Part shown: positions 28,663 through 38,254 of the stretch, in pieces
Layout: the number at the start of each line of letters is the position of its first letter
Position numbering within the stretch: the first letter of the stretch is position 1
Assembly (NCBI GenBank): GCA_003222055.1
Contig: QHUT01000070.1
Coordinates: 1 to 64,000 of the forward strand
DNA from: Gemmatimonadota bacterium
Lineage (GTDB): Bacteria > Gemmatimonadota > Gemmatimonadetes > Gemmatimonadales > GWC2-71-9
DNA: 64,000 nt
Direction of reading: 5' to 3'
Notes under the pieces: model-generated
What the model saw: only the letters and a program-made list of their open reading frames with translations
Told to the model about the DNA's origin: nothing
Database searches by the model: none
Made by a program: the position numbers and the translations under genes

Positions 28663-30209
28663 GCCTCGATGCGGTCGGCCTGGAGGTGATGGGGCATGCC
28701 TTCGCCTCCGTGGCCGAGGAGATGGGGCTCGTGCTGATTCATTCGGCGGTCTCGCCCAATATACGGGAACGACGCGACTGCTCGGCCGCCCTGTTCGATT
28801 CCGCGGGCGAGATGATCGCTCAGGCCGCGCACATTCCGGTTCACCTCGGCGCGTTGCACGAGTCCGTCGCGGTCGTGCGGGCACTGGCCCCCGCGCCGGG
28901 CGACGTCTTCATCCTGAACGATCCCTACGCGGGCGGGTCGCACCTCCCGGACATCACGCTCGTCGGCGCCGTGGAGGTGGACGGCGCGGTGGGTGGCTAC
29001 GGCGTGGTGCGAGCGCACCATTCCGACGTGGGCGGCATGCAGGCGGGGAGCATGCCCGCGGGGGCGCGCGACATCTTTGCGGAGGGCGTGGTCGTGCCCC
29101 CGCTGCGCTTCACGCCGGAGGTCGAGCGCTTCCTGCTCGCCAACGTGCGCACCCCCGAGGCGCGCCGCGCCGATCTCGCGGCCCAGCGCGCTGCGGTCGA
29201 GCGCGGCGCCGACGGCCTCCGGGCGCTCGCGGCGCGCCACGGCTGGACCGTGCTGAGCGAGGCCGCGCGCGACCTCCAGGCGTACGCCGAGCGGCGGGCA
29301 CGCGAGGCGTTGGGACGCCTCGAGGCGACCGGGCTTACCGCGACCGACTGGTTGGAGGGCGACGGGGTCGACGACACCGACCTCGCGATTCAAGTCCGCG
29401 TGGACATCCAGGACGGTGTGTTCCACGTGGATTTCACCGGAACGGCGCCCGCCGCGCGCGGCAACGTCAACTGCCCGCTCGCGGTCGCGCGCTCGGCGGT
29501 GCTGTTCGTCGTGCGCACGCTGTTGCCCGGGGACGTGCCGACGAACGGCGGCGTAACGCGCGTCGTGCGGGTCACGGCGCCCGAGGGCTGCATCGTGCAC
29601 GCCCGCTTCCCGAGCGCGGTGGCGGCGGGGAACGTCGAGACCTCCCAGCGCATCGCGGACACCGTGTTCCTCGCGCTCGCGCGCGGCGGCGTCTCCGTCC
29701 CGGCGCAGGGGCAAGGCACGATGAACAACGTGACCTTCGGAGGGACGGGGGAAGGGGGACGGGGGACGGGTGGGTGGACCTACTACGAAACGATCGGTGG
29801 AGGGCAGGGAGCGAGCCACGGCGCTGACGGCCCATCCGGCGTGCATGTCGGGATGTCGAACACCCGCAATACGCCCATCGAGGTACTCGAGATGGAGTAT
29901 CCTTTGCGGCTTAGGTCTTATGGCTTGCGACGGGGCAGCGGTGGAGCGGGACGGTGGTCGGGGGGGGAAGGCGTGATTCGGGAATTCGAAGCGCTCGCCG
30001 CCATGGATGCGAGCGTCCTCGCGGACCGGCGGCGCCACGCTCCTTGCGGGGTCGGTGGTGGCGGCGCGGGCGCCACCGGTCGTACCCTCGTGAACGGCGT
30101 CCCGCTCCCACCCAAGGTGAGCACGCCGCTCGCGGCCGGCGACGTGGTGCGCGTCGAGACACCGGGCGGGGGCGGATGGGGACAACCTGAACCAGGAGGC
30201 CAGCGATGA
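28659..30209 (+). CDS. hyuB: Hydantoinase B/oxoprolinase family protein, subunit B
   Basis: SVSPNIRERRDCSAALFD-like motif; FILNDPYAGGSHLPDITLV; FTGTAPAARGNVNCPLAVARSAV; MNNVTFGG. Confidence 0.92.
   Translation: MSLDAVGLEVMGHAFASVAEEMGLVLIHSAVSPNIRERRDCSAALFDSAGEMIAQAAHIPVHLGALHESVAVVRALAPAPGDVFILNDPYAGGSHLPDITLVGAVEVDGAVGGYGVVRAHHSDVGGMQAGSMPAGARDIFAEGVVVPPLRFTPEVERFLLANVRTPEARRADLAAQRAAVERGADGLRALAARHGWTVLSEAARDLQAYAERRAREALGRLEATGLTATDWLEGDGVDDTDLAIQVRVDIQDGVFHVDFTGTAPAARGNVNCPLAVARSAVLFVVRTLLPGDVPTNGGVTRVVRVTAPEGCIVHARFPSAVAAGNVETSQRIADTVFLALARGGVSVPAQGQGTMNNVTFGGTGEGGRGTGGWTYYETIGGGQGASHGADGPSGVHVGMSNTRNTPIEVLEMEYPLRLRSYGLRRGSGGAGRWSGGEGVIREFEALAAMDASVLADRRRHAPCGVGGGGAGATGRTLVNGVPLPPKVSTPLAAGDVVRVETPGGGGWGQPEPGGQR
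29738..29774 (+). repeat. Heptamer-periodic single arm inside hyuB
   Basis: ggaggga-cggggga-aggggga-cggggga-cgggtgg (FGGTGEGGRGTGGW). Confidence 0.75.
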
Positions 30210-30562
30210 CGTGGCTGCTCGTGGGGGTGATCGGTCTCGTAGCCGGTGTGGTGTCGGGCCTGTTCGGCGTGGGCGGTGCGATCGTGATCATCCCGGGGCT
30301 GGTGCTCGTCGCCAGGCTGCCCCAGCACACCGCCAACGGCACGTCGCTCGCGGCGCTGCTGCTCCCCGTCGGCCTGCTCGGGGCGCTGGAGTACCACCGC
30401 CGCGGCCAGGTGAACGTCCCGTATGCCGCGATCATCGCCGCGGGGCTGTTCGTGGGCGCCCTGATCGGAGCGAAGCTGGCGGGGATGCTGTCGGATGAGG
30501 CGTTGCGGCGGGCGTTCGGCGTGTTCCTGATGATCGTGGCGGTCCGGCTCCTGGTCCGCTAG
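30206..30562 (+). CDS. Half-size TauE/SafE-type membrane transporter
   Basis: GLVAGVVSGLFGVGGAIVIIPGLVLVARLPQHTANGTSLAALLLP; only 118 aa (one repeat). Confidence 0.85.
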   Translation: MTWLLVGVIGLVAGVVSGLFGVGGAIVIIPGLVLVARLPQHTANGTSLAALLLPVGLLGALEYHRRGQVNVPYAAIIAAGLFVGALIGAKLAGMLSDEALRRAFGVFLMIVAVRLLVR

Positions 30563-32493
30563 GTGTTCGCTTCGAACACCTTCGCGTCCACGAACAGCCG
30601 GAACAGTTCCTGGTCCAGCTGGCCGGCGCGCACCTCGTCCACCATGATGTCGAGGGCGCGGGCGGGCGCCACGGCGGCCTTGTAGGGGCGATCGGCGGCG
30701 GTGAGCGCGTCGTAGATGTCGCTGATCGTCATCATGCGGGTTTGAATCGGGATCGCCTCACCGGTCACACGCCGGGGATAGCCGCCGCCGTCGAGCTTCT
30801 CGTGGTGCCCGTAGGCGATCATGGGCACGTGTTGCAGCTCGCGGGTCCAGGGAATCTGCTGCAGGAAGCGGTAGGTGTGGGTGACGTGGCTCTCGATCTC
30901 CAGCCGCTCGGTCTCGTCGAGCGACCCCTTGGGGATCGTGAGGTAGCGCATCTCGTCGTCGCTCAGGTAGGGGCGCTGGTCGCCCGACAGATCCTGATAG
31001 GTGCAGCGCGCCAGGGCGAGCAGCTCCTCGAAGCGCTCCGCCGGCAGCACCGTGGGCTCGTTCGCCCGCAGCACGGCGTCGAGAAAGCGGTCCAGGGTCT
31101 CGACTTCGCGGGCGTGCTCGGCCGCGAGCGTCGTGAGAAACTCCTCGTACCCCTGGCGTCCGTGCGCCTCGAGGAACTCGGCGCGGCGCCGCCAGAACTC
31201 CCGCTCCGCCGTGCGCCGCACGAAGTCGTGACGCTGCCGGATGAGCTCGAGCTGCAGCGGATAGAGCTTCTTCGCCTTGACCAGCACTTGCTCGCGCACG
31301 CCGACCTTCCCGAAGTCGTGCAGCAGCCCGGCGTAACGCAGCTCGCGGATCTGCTCGCGCGTGAAGCGCACGCCCTGGTAGGCACCGTCGCCGGCGCGGT
31401 CCACCACCACGGCGAGTCCCACCGTCATGTTCGCGACGCGCCCCGAGTGGCCGAAGGTGGTGGGATCGCGCTGCTCGATCGCGTGTACCGCCGCCTTGAC
31501 GAACCCTTCGAACAGGCGTTCGATCTCCTCGTACAGCCGGCTGTTCTCGATGGCGACCGCCGCCTGGCCGGCGAGCGCGGTGACGAGCTCCACCGTGCGC
31601 TTCGAGTACGGCACGACCTGGCCCTCGACGTCCGCGGGAGTCGCGAGCACCGCTTCGGGGTTGCGCTTGCGGTTGATCAGCTGCAACACGCCGATCACGT
31701 CCTCCTTGTGGTCCTTCATGGGGATGACGAGCATGGACTTGGTGCGGTAACCGTACCGCTCGTCGAAGGAGCGGTTGATGCTGTACTCCACGTCGGGCGG
31801 CAGAAAATACGCGTCATCGATCACGAGCGGCTCACCCGTCACCGCGGCGTAGCCCGCGAGGCTCGAGCGGTCGACCGGAATCGTGAACTCGATGAACGGC
31901 GCCTCGGGCTTGGAATAGGTCTGCGCCAGCCGGAAGCGCAGGCGCTTCTGACCCTGTTCGCTCGTTTCGACGAGGTAGAGGCTGCCGGCGTCGGAGGACG
32001 TGATGCGGCGGGCCTGCGTGAGGATGAGGTCGAGCAGGGACTTCACATCGCGCTCGGTGCCGAGCGCGACGCCGATCCGGGTGAGCTCTCCGATCTCGCG
32101 GCTGCGGCTTGCGGCCTCGGCCCGAGCCCGGGCCGTCTCCATGCGGGCCGCGGCCTCGCGGTACCCCGCCCGCACCGCCACCAGCAGCTGCCGCGCGCCG
32201 ACGGGCTGGCGCACGAACCCCGAGAGCAGCTCGGCCGGCATGTCCGCCGGGAGGTCCGCCTCGCCGTTGCGGCCCAGGGCCACGATCGCGCCGCCCGCGT
32301 CGACGAAGGCGCGCAGCACGTCGAGTGGAAACGCGGAACGGCTCTCGGCGTCGAGCACGAAGACGCTCGGCCGCTCGTCCACCGCGAGATCGCGGGGCAG
32401 ACGCGCCTGGCGCGCTTCGATCTGGGCGCGCTCCAGCGCCGGCCCGACACTCGCCGGATCCCACGCGGAGGTGTGCAGCAGCAGGTACCTCAT
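30559..32493 (-). CDS. GAF plus HD-GYP domain protein
   Basis: GAF-like block; HD: YAGLLHDFGKVGV; GYP: GHHEKLDGGGYPRRVTGEAIPIQTRMMTISDIYDALTAADRPYK. Confidence 0.9.
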   Translation of the reverse strand: MRYLLLHTSAWDPASVGPALERAQIEARQARLPRDLAVDERPSVFVLDAESRSAFPLDVLRAFVDAGGAIVALGRNGEADLPADMPAELLSGFVRQPVGARQLLVAVRAGYREAAARMETARARAEAASRSREIGELTRIGVALGTERDVKSLLDLILTQARRITSSDAGSLYLVETSEQGQKRLRFRLAQTYSKPEAPFIEFTIPVDRSSLAGYAAVTGEPLVIDDAYFLPPDVEYSINRSFDERYGYRTKSMLVIPMKDHKEDVIGVLQLINRKRNPEAVLATPADVEGQVVPYSKRTVELVTALAGQAAVAIENSRLYEEIERLFEGFVKAAVHAIEQRDPTTFGHSGRVANMTVGLAVVVDRAGDGAYQGVRFTREQIRELRYAGLLHDFGKVGVREQVLVKAKKLYPLQLELIRQRHDFVRRTAEREFWRRRAEFLEAHGRQGYEEFLTTLAAEHAREVETLDRFLDAVLRANEPTVLPAERFEELLALARCTYQDLSGDQRPYLSDDEMRYLTIPKGSLDETERLEIESHVTHTYRFLQQIPWTRELQHVPMIAYGHHEKLDGGGYPRRVTGEAIPIQTRMMTISDIYDALTAADRPYKAAVAPARALDIMVDEVRAGQLDQELFRLFVDAKVFEANT

Positions 32494-32527
32494 GGCGTGG
32501 AGTCCGTGCGCCCGCTCAACCCGGCCG

Positions 32528-33238
32528 TCAGGAGGTCTTGACGCGCTGCAGGCCTTGCTGCGCCTCGGCGTACTCCGGGAACACGGCCAGCGCCTTCTGG
32601 TACATCTCCACTGCCTTGTCCCGTTGCCCGCGGTCCTGATACAGCAGCGCCTTGGCGTAGAAGGTCAGGGCCTCCGTCGGCACCTGGCGGCCCATCCGCT
32701 GGTCGGAGGCTTGCTTCGGCAGCGGCGGCAGGTTGGCGTCCTTCATGAGGCGCCCCGACACGTTGCGAATCAGATCGAACAGGTGGTCCCGCAGCATGCG
32801 GTCGGATTCCACCTTGACGATCTCACGCGTTTCGACGTTGATCATGCGAGCGTCGAGGCGGAAGTCGCCGTAGAAATCGATGAACGCACCCGTGATCACG
32901 TAGCGCGCGCCGACGAGCTTCCCCACTTTGGCCGCGGTTTCCGCCGTCACCTTGCCCGAAGCGCCCAGGTTCTGCTCCGCGACGAGCTTCTCGATCTGCT
33001 CCCGCGCCACGACCCGGGCCGAGGGATTCGCGGCCAGCTCGGAAATCATCATGCCGGCGATTCCCTTCTCGAGCGCCTCGAAGTTCTCCTTCTCCTGGCC
33101 GTACGAGCCGCTGTTGTCGAACGGCAGCACGGCGATGCCCGGCCGCGTGTCCTGGCCGCGGCCTTCGGCGCCCAGCGCCGTGCCCAGGGGCGCCAGGAGG
33201 GCGAGAACCGCGACGACGACGAGCGAACGCGAACGCAT
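32528..33238 (-). CDS. CsgG/FlgO-like secreted protein with TPR
   Basis: IAVLPFDNSGSYG...GIAGMMISELAANPSARVVAREQIEKLVAEQNLG; C-terminal TPR (FYAKALLYQDRGQRDKAVEMYQKALAVFPEYAEA). Confidence 0.75.
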   Translation of the reverse strand: MRSRSLVVVAVLALLAPLGTALGAEGRGQDTRPGIAVLPFDNSGSYGQEKENFEALEKGIAGMMISELAANPSARVVAREQIEKLVAEQNLGASGKVTAETAAKVGKLVGARYVITGAFIDFYGDFRLDARMINVETREIVKVESDRMLRDHLFDLIRNVSGRLMKDANLPPLPKQASDQRMGRQVPTEALTFYAKALLYQDRGQRDKAVEMYQKALAVFPEYAEAQQGLQRVKTS

Positions 33239-33264
33239 ATGATGAGCTCCCGAATCAGAATAGA

Positions 33265-34146
33265 TCACAGGGTCAGTGTCATCCCTTCCTGCGCCGCCAC
33301 CACCTCGGCGGGCAGCCCCTTCACCCGTGCCTGGCGGCGGGCGGCGGCGACCAGGCCGTCGATGTCCTCATCCCCATGCTCCGGCTCGTGATGGAACAGG
33401 ACCAGACGCTGCACGCCCGCTTCGCCGGCCAGGGCGACCGCCTCTTCGAACGTCGAATGGCCCCAGCCGCGATGCTCTTCCAGCTCCTCGGGAGTGTACA
33501 TCGCGTCGTGAATCAGCAGGTCCACGCCGTGGAGAAAAGCCACGAACTCCTTCCGCCACGACGCGGGCGTGCTGTAGCGGCCCCCCGCGCCGAGCTCGTT
33601 GTCGGTGATATAGGCCATGCTCGGGCCTCCCGCCGCCGGCGTCAGCCGGTAGCCGAGCGTCGTCCCCGGATGGCGCAGGCGGATGGCCCGCACCCGGAAC
33701 GTGCCGACCGTGAATTCACCCGGCTCGACCTGCTGGACCGTGAGCTTCGCCGACAGCGCGTCGAGGGGCACCGGGAACACCGCGGGATCCATCTGCTGGC
33801 GCAGGATCGCCTCGAGCGAGGTCGTCCCCTGGCGCGAGCCCCAGATGCGCACCGCGTTCCCCGGGGCGAAGAACGGCTTGAAATGCGGCAGGCCCTGAAT
33901 GTGGTCCCAGTGCGCGTGCGAGAGCAGGATCTCCGCCTGCACGGCACCGTTCTGCCGCTCCACCAGCTCGCGCCCCAGCGCCCGGATCCCGGTGCCGGCG
34001 TCGAGGATCACCAGCTGGCCGTGACCGTCGTTCCCCCCGGTGCCCTCCACCGCGACGCAGGGCGTGTTGCCGCCATAGCGCGCGGTGTGGGCGCCAGGGG
34101 TAGGGATCGACCCCCGCGTTCCCCAGAAGGTCACCGTGTAGGCCAT
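33265..34146 (-). CDS. MBL-fold metallohydrolase
   Basis: TVTFWGTRGSIPTPGAHTARYGGNTPCVAV; LLSHAHWDHIQGLPHF. Confidence 0.88.
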   Translation of the reverse strand: MAYTVTFWGTRGSIPTPGAHTARYGGNTPCVAVEGTGGNDGHGQLVILDAGTGIRALGRELVERQNGAVQAEILLSHAHWDHIQGLPHFKPFFAPGNAVRIWGSRQGTTSLEAILRQQMDPAVFPVPLDALSAKLTVQQVEPGEFTVGTFRVRAIRLRHPGTTLGYRLTPAAGGPSMAYITDNELGAGGRYSTPASWRKEFVAFLHGVDLLIHDAMYTPEELEEHRGWGHSTFEEAVALAGEAGVQRLVLFHHEPEHGDEDIDGLVAAARRQARVKGLPAEVVAAQEGMTLTL

Positions 34147-34226
34147 ACGTCCCGGCACCGCCGCACCTGTGGCTAAGTTATGGAAATTGCGAGAGCTAGA
34201 GCAAGCCGTCGCCTCACCGGCGCGCC

Positions 34227-34240
34227 GTGACCCAACTCAC
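34227..34240. promoter_or_regulatory. Candidate CRP-type site GTGACCCAACTCAC
   Basis: Perfect GTGA-N6-TCAC palindrome upstream of the MBL-fold gene, at the 3' edge of the Crp/Fnr gene. Confidence 0.4.
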
Positions 34241-34908
34241 GACCGCCCGGCCGAGGCTTCCAGCGCGGAGCGGTCGCGAATCAGGATCTCGCGACGGCTG
34301 ATTTCGATGTAGCCCTTGTCCACCAGCTCGCGCATGGTGCGGCTCACCGTCTCGCGGGACGATCCGATCATCTGGGCGATGGTGTGGTGGGTGAGCCGGC
34401 GCGTGATGCGGTCCGAGCGGGCCTCGTCGGCGAGATCGAGCAGCAGCTGCGCCACGCGCCCGTTCACGTCGAGCAGCACCAACGAGCCCACCTTCTCGTC
34501 CACGCGCCGCAGGCGGCGCGATAGCTCGCGCAGCAACCCCATCGCGATCCCGGGCGACTGCTGCAGAATGGCCTGAAAGTCCTCGCGCCGGATCACGAGG
34601 AGGTTCGAGTCCTCCATCGCGATCACGTGCGCCGAGCGCGGCTCCTCGTCGATGAGCGACATCTCGCCGAAGAAGTCCCCTTCGCCCAGCACGGAGAGGA
34701 TGACCTCGCGTCCGTCCTCGCCGATCAGCACCACCTTCACCTGACCCGTGGCGACGACGTAGAGGGCGTCACCTGGGTCGTCCTCGAACAGGATCACGGA
34801 ATTGCGGGGATAGCTCCGCTCGCGGGTGATCTCGGCTACCCGGTCGAGCTCCGCGGTTGCTAGCTGGCTGAACAGCGGCACCTTCTGGAGGATGGCCGTT
34901 ACCGACAC
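34237..34908 (-). CDS. Crp/Fnr family transcriptional regulator
   Basis: cNMP-binding fold plus HTH ITRRLTHHTIAQMIGSSRETVSRTMRELVDKGYIEI. Confidence 0.92.
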   Translation of the reverse strand: MSVTAILQKVPLFSQLATAELDRVAEITRERSYPRNSVILFEDDPGDALYVVATGQVKVVLIGEDGREVILSVLGEGDFFGEMSLIDEEPRSAHVIAMEDSNLLVIRREDFQAILQQSPGIAMGLLRELSRRLRRVDEKVGSLVLLDVNGRVAQLLLDLADEARSDRITRRLTHHTIAQMIGSSRETVSRTMRELVDKGYIEISRREILIRDRSALEASAGRS

Positions 34909-34999
34909 GATAGGCTTCCCTTTACGCGTGGTGGGGTGGATGGTCGCGCAAGCTTACGTCCAAGCCTAGCCGCTGTCAATTCGGCGCGTCGCTCGACGC

Positions 35000-35029
35000 T
35001 TGCCCCCAACTTACGACGCCAGTTATATT
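35000..35029 (+). promoter_or_regulatory. Putative promoter for rpmE-prfA
   Basis: TTGCCC - 18 bp - TATATT. Confidence 0.4.
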
Positions 35030-35073
35030 TCCACACTTCGTGCCGTTCGACTTCCAGTCAAGGATCGTGTGCT

Positions 35074-35286
35074 GTGAAACCCGGAATTCACCCTGCCTAC
35101 CACCGCGCGACTGTGCAGTGCGCGTGCGGCAACAGCTTCGTGACGCGCTCCACGGTCCCCGTGATTCACGTCGAGGTCTGCGCCAAATGCCACCCGTACT
35201 TCACCGGCAAGCAGAAGCTGATGGACACGGCCGGACGGGTGGAGCGCTTCCGCCAGAAATACGGGACGGAGAAGGCCGCAGGGTAA
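35074..35286 (+). CDS. rpmE: 50S ribosomal protein L31 (Cys+ form)
   Basis: KPGIHPAYHRATVQCACGNSFVTRST...VCAKCHPYFTGKQKLMDTAGRVERF; GTG start. Confidence 0.93.
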   Translation: MKPGIHPAYHRATVQCACGNSFVTRSTVPVIHVEVCAKCHPYFTGKQKLMDTAGRVERFRQKYGTEKAAG

Positions 35287-35289
35287 CGC

Positions 35290-36348
35290 GTGGAGGCCCG
35301 ACTCCGCCAGGCGCTCGCACGGGCGGAGCAGGTCGCCCGAGAACTGGCCGACCCCGAGACCGCGCGGAATCCGGCCAAGCTGAGGCAGCTGGGCCGCGAG
35401 CACGCCCGTCTCGACCAGATCCGTCAGATGCACGACCGCGTGGACCGGCTGGGGCAAGAGCTGGCGCAGGCGCGCGAGGTGCTGCAGGACCGCGACCCCG
35501 AGCTGTCGCAGCTCGCGCGGGCGGACATCGAGCGCCTACGCCCCGAGATCGCGCGGCTCGAGACCCAGCTCGCCGAGTTACTCACCCCCCGTGACCCGAT
35601 GGACGATCGCGACGCGATCGTGGAGATCCGGGCCGGCACCGGGGGGGACGAAGCCGCGCTGTTCGCGGCGGAGCTCTTCCGGATGTACACCCGGTTCGCC
35701 GAGCGGCGGGGATGGAAGGTCGAAGTCCTCTCGCTTTCCGAGGGCAACCTCGGGGGCCTCAAGGAAGCGATCTTCACGGCGCGCGGGTCCGGGGCCTACG
35801 GCAGGCTGCGCTACGAGTCCGGCGTACACCGAGTGCAGCGCATCCCCGAGACGGAGGCCCAGGGGCGGCGCCACACGTCCGCTGCCACCGTGGCTGTGCT
35901 CCCCGAGGCGGAGGAGGTCGACGTCAAGATCGAAGAAAAGGATCTCCGGATCGACGTGTTCCGCTCCCAGGGCCCGGGCGGGCAGAGTGTCAACACGACC
36001 GACAGCGCCGTGCGCATCACTCACCTGCCCACGAATCTCGTGGTCCAGTGCCAGGATCAAAAGAGCCAGCTGCAGAACAAGATCAAGGCGCTCGAGGTGC
36101 TGCGCTCCCGCCTGCTCGACAAGATGCTGGCCGAGCAAGAGGCTGCCCGCGCCCGCGAGCGCCGCGCCCAGGTGGGCACCGGCGACCGATCGCAGAAGAT
36201 CCGCACGTACAACTTCCCGCAGAACCGAGTCACCGACCATCGCATCCACTACACGGTTCACAACCTCTCCGAGGTGCTGGACGGGAGCCTCGACGATCTG
36301 ATCAACGCGCTGCGGCTCGCCGGTGAGAAGGAACGCCTCAGTGCCTGA
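35290..36348 (+). CDS. prfA: Peptide chain release factor 1
   Basis: [38 protein letters not shown]. Confidence 0.96.
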   Translation: MEARLRQALARAEQVARELADPETARNPAKLRQLGREHARLDQIRQMHDRVDRLGQELAQAREVLQDRDPELSQLARADIERLRPEIARLETQLAELLTPRDPMDDRDAIVEIRAGTGGDEAALFAAELFRMYTRFAERRGWKVEVLSLSEGNLGGLKEAIFTARGSGAYGRLRYESGVHRVQRIPETEAQGRRHTSAATVAVLPEAEEVDVKIEEKDLRIDVFRSQGPGGQSVNTTDSAVRITHLPTNLVVQCQDQKSQLQNKIKALEVLRSRLLDKMLAEQEAARARERRAQVGTGDRSQKIRTYNFPQNRVTDHRIHYTVHNLSEVLDGSLDDLINALRLAGEKERLSA

Positions 36349-37249
36349 GCGCGCCGCGCACCCAACCCATCTGGGGTCGATCGGCGACGCGCTGCAGGAC
36401 GCCGCGGACCGCCTCGCCGCCTCGGGTCTGCCCGGCTCGCGTCGCGAAGCGACCATGCTGTGGGCGGCCGTGGCCGGTGCGGGGATCAAGCCCGGCGACG
36501 TGTGGCTACAACGCGACCAGGAGCCCGCGGCCGGGCTTGCGGAGCGGTTCTATCATGCGGTGGAGCGGCGGGCGAGCGGTGTCCCCTTCGCTTACGCTGT
36601 CGGCCGCACGGGTTTCCGCACGCTCGACCTGAAGCTCGACGCGCGGGCACTGATCCCCCGGCCGGAAACCGAGGGACTGGTCGATCTGGTGCTGCGGGAA
36701 GTCGGGAAAGGGGAAACGGGAAAGGTGAAAGGCGGCGTGGCAGCGGATATTGGGACGGGGTGCGGCTGCATCGCCCTCTCACTCGCCGTCGAGGGTCATT
36801 TCGACCGAGTCATCGCAGTCGAGCGCTCTGCGCAGGCGGCCGCCCTGGCGCGCGAGAACGTCGCGCTCGTGCAGCCGCCCGTACCGTTCGAGGTGCGCGA
36901 GGGGGACCTGCTCGCTCCCCTCGCGGGTGAGCGGTGTCGTGCCATCGTCTCCAACCCGCCGTACCTGACCGAGGCGGAGCACGTGGGGCTCGACTCGACC
37001 GTACGGCTGTTCGAGCCCCGCGACGCGCTCGTGAGTGGCGCGGACGGGCTCGCCGCCACGCGCGCCCTGCTCGCCGGGGCGCGCGAGGTGCTCGAGCCGG
37101 GCGGGCTGCTCGCCCTGGAGGTGGACGAGCGGCGCGCACGGCGCGTCGCTCGGCTCGCGCGGGAGCTGGCCTGGTCGCGCGTAAGGGTGTACGACGACGT
37201 ATTCGGTCGGCCGCGGTACGTGCTGGCCATCCTCGAGGAGGGCGCGTGA
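36341..37249 (+). CDS. prmC: Release factor glutamine methyltransferase
   Basis: [35 protein letters not shown]. Confidence 0.93.
   Translation: MPERAAHPTHLGSIGDALQDAADRLAASGLPGSRREATMLWAAVAGAGIKPGDVWLQRDQEPAAGLAERFYHAVERRASGVPFAYAVGRTGFRTLDLKLDARALIPRPETEGLVDLVLREVGKGETGKVKGGVAADIGTGCGCIALSLAVEGHFDRVIAVERSAQAAALARENVALVQPPVPFEVREGDLLAPLAGERCRAIVSNPPYLTEAEHVGLDSTVRLFEPRDALVSGADGLAATRALLAGAREVLEPGGLLALEVDERRARRVARLARELAWSRVRVYDDVFGRPRYVLAILEEGA
36696..36732 (+). repeat. Heptamer-periodic single arm inside prmC
   Basis: gggaaag-gggaaac-gggaaag-gtgaaag ([12 protein letters not shown]) immediately before the AdoMet motif I. Confidence 0.75.
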
Positions 37250-37599
37250 TCGACGAGAAGGCGCAGGAACTGGGGCGGTTGTTGGGCCAGAGCGACGAGT
37301 ACAAGACGCTGCTCCGGGCCAGCGACCGGATGAAAGAGGACGCGATCTGCAAACAGCTCCTCGCCGACGTCGAGCGCATCGCCCAGGAGATCGAGCGGGC
37401 GACCCAGGAGGGCCGCGAGCCCGCCAAGGAGCAGGTGGAGCGCTACGATCGCGCGCTCCAGAGCGTCCAGGCGAATGCGGTGTATCAGCAGGTCGTGGCC
37501 GCGCAGGCCAACTTCGAAAAGATGATGGCCAAGGTCAATGCGCGCATCTACGACGGCATGAAGCAGGGGGCAGCGAGCCCCATCATCACGCTGGGTTAG
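37246..37599 (+). CDS. YlbF family protein
   Basis: [41 protein letters not shown]. Confidence 0.8.
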   Translation: MIDEKAQELGRLLGQSDEYKTLLRASDRMKEDAICKQLLADVERIAQEIERATQEGREPAKEQVERYDRALQSVQANAVYQQVVAAQANFEKMMAKVNARIYDGMKQGAASPIITLG

Positions 37600-37609
37600 G
37601 GACCAGGGA

Positions 37610-38254
37610 ATGGGGGCCGAGGGCTCGGGGGTGTTCGTCGTGGTCGAAGGCCCCGAGGGCGCGGGCAAGTCCACCCTGGTGCGCAGTCTCGCAACGCGCT
37701 TACTCGCCGAGGGCCATGACGTGGTGACGGTGCGCGAGCCCGGCGGGACGCCCGTGGCGGAAGCGGCGCGCAAGGTCGTGCTCAAGTTTCCGCACGACAT
37801 GACGCCCGCGGCGGAACTGTTCCTGTTTCTCACGGCACGCACCGATCTGGTGCAGCGTGTCATCCGACCGGCGCTGGAGGCGGGAGACGTCGTGATCGCG
37901 GACCGTTATAACCTGTCGACCATGGCCTACCAAGTGGCCGGAGGCGGGTTACCGTTCGACGAGGTGGAGCAGGCGATCCGCCTCGCGACCGGAGGCCTGG
38001 TGCCCGACGTCACGCTGGTGCTCGACATCCCGGTGGAGGTGGGGCGGGAGCGGCAGCGGGCGGCGCGCAAAGTGCAGGACAGATTCGAGCGGCAGGACGA
38101 TGCGTTTCACCGGAGGGTGCTCGAGGCGTACCGTCGTGCCCAGGGTCCCGGCGTCGTCCATGTCGACGCGACGCAGTCGAAAAAGGCCGTGCTCGACGCC
38201 GCCTGGAGGGAAGTGCTGGCGGCGACGGCCCTTCCAACACGAGGCTCGTCATGA
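37610..38254 (+). CDS. tmk: Thymidylate kinase
   Basis: VFVVVEGPEGAGKSTLVRSLATRL; VREPGGTPVAEAAR; DRYNLSTMAYQ. Confidence 0.94.
   Translation: MGAEGSGVFVVVEGPEGAGKSTLVRSLATRLLAEGHDVVTVREPGGTPVAEAARKVVLKFPHDMTPAAELFLFLTARTDLVQRVIRPALEAGDVVIADRYNLSTMAYQVAGGGLPFDEVEQAIRLATGGLVPDVTLVLDIPVEVGRERQRAARKVQDRFERQDDAFHRRVLEAYRRAQGPGVVHVDATQSKKAVLDAAWREVLAATALPTRGSS

Noticed and set aside
26182-28884. 900-aa minus-strand ORF
   Set aside because: Shadow of hyuA; contains translated repeat elements, not protein-like.
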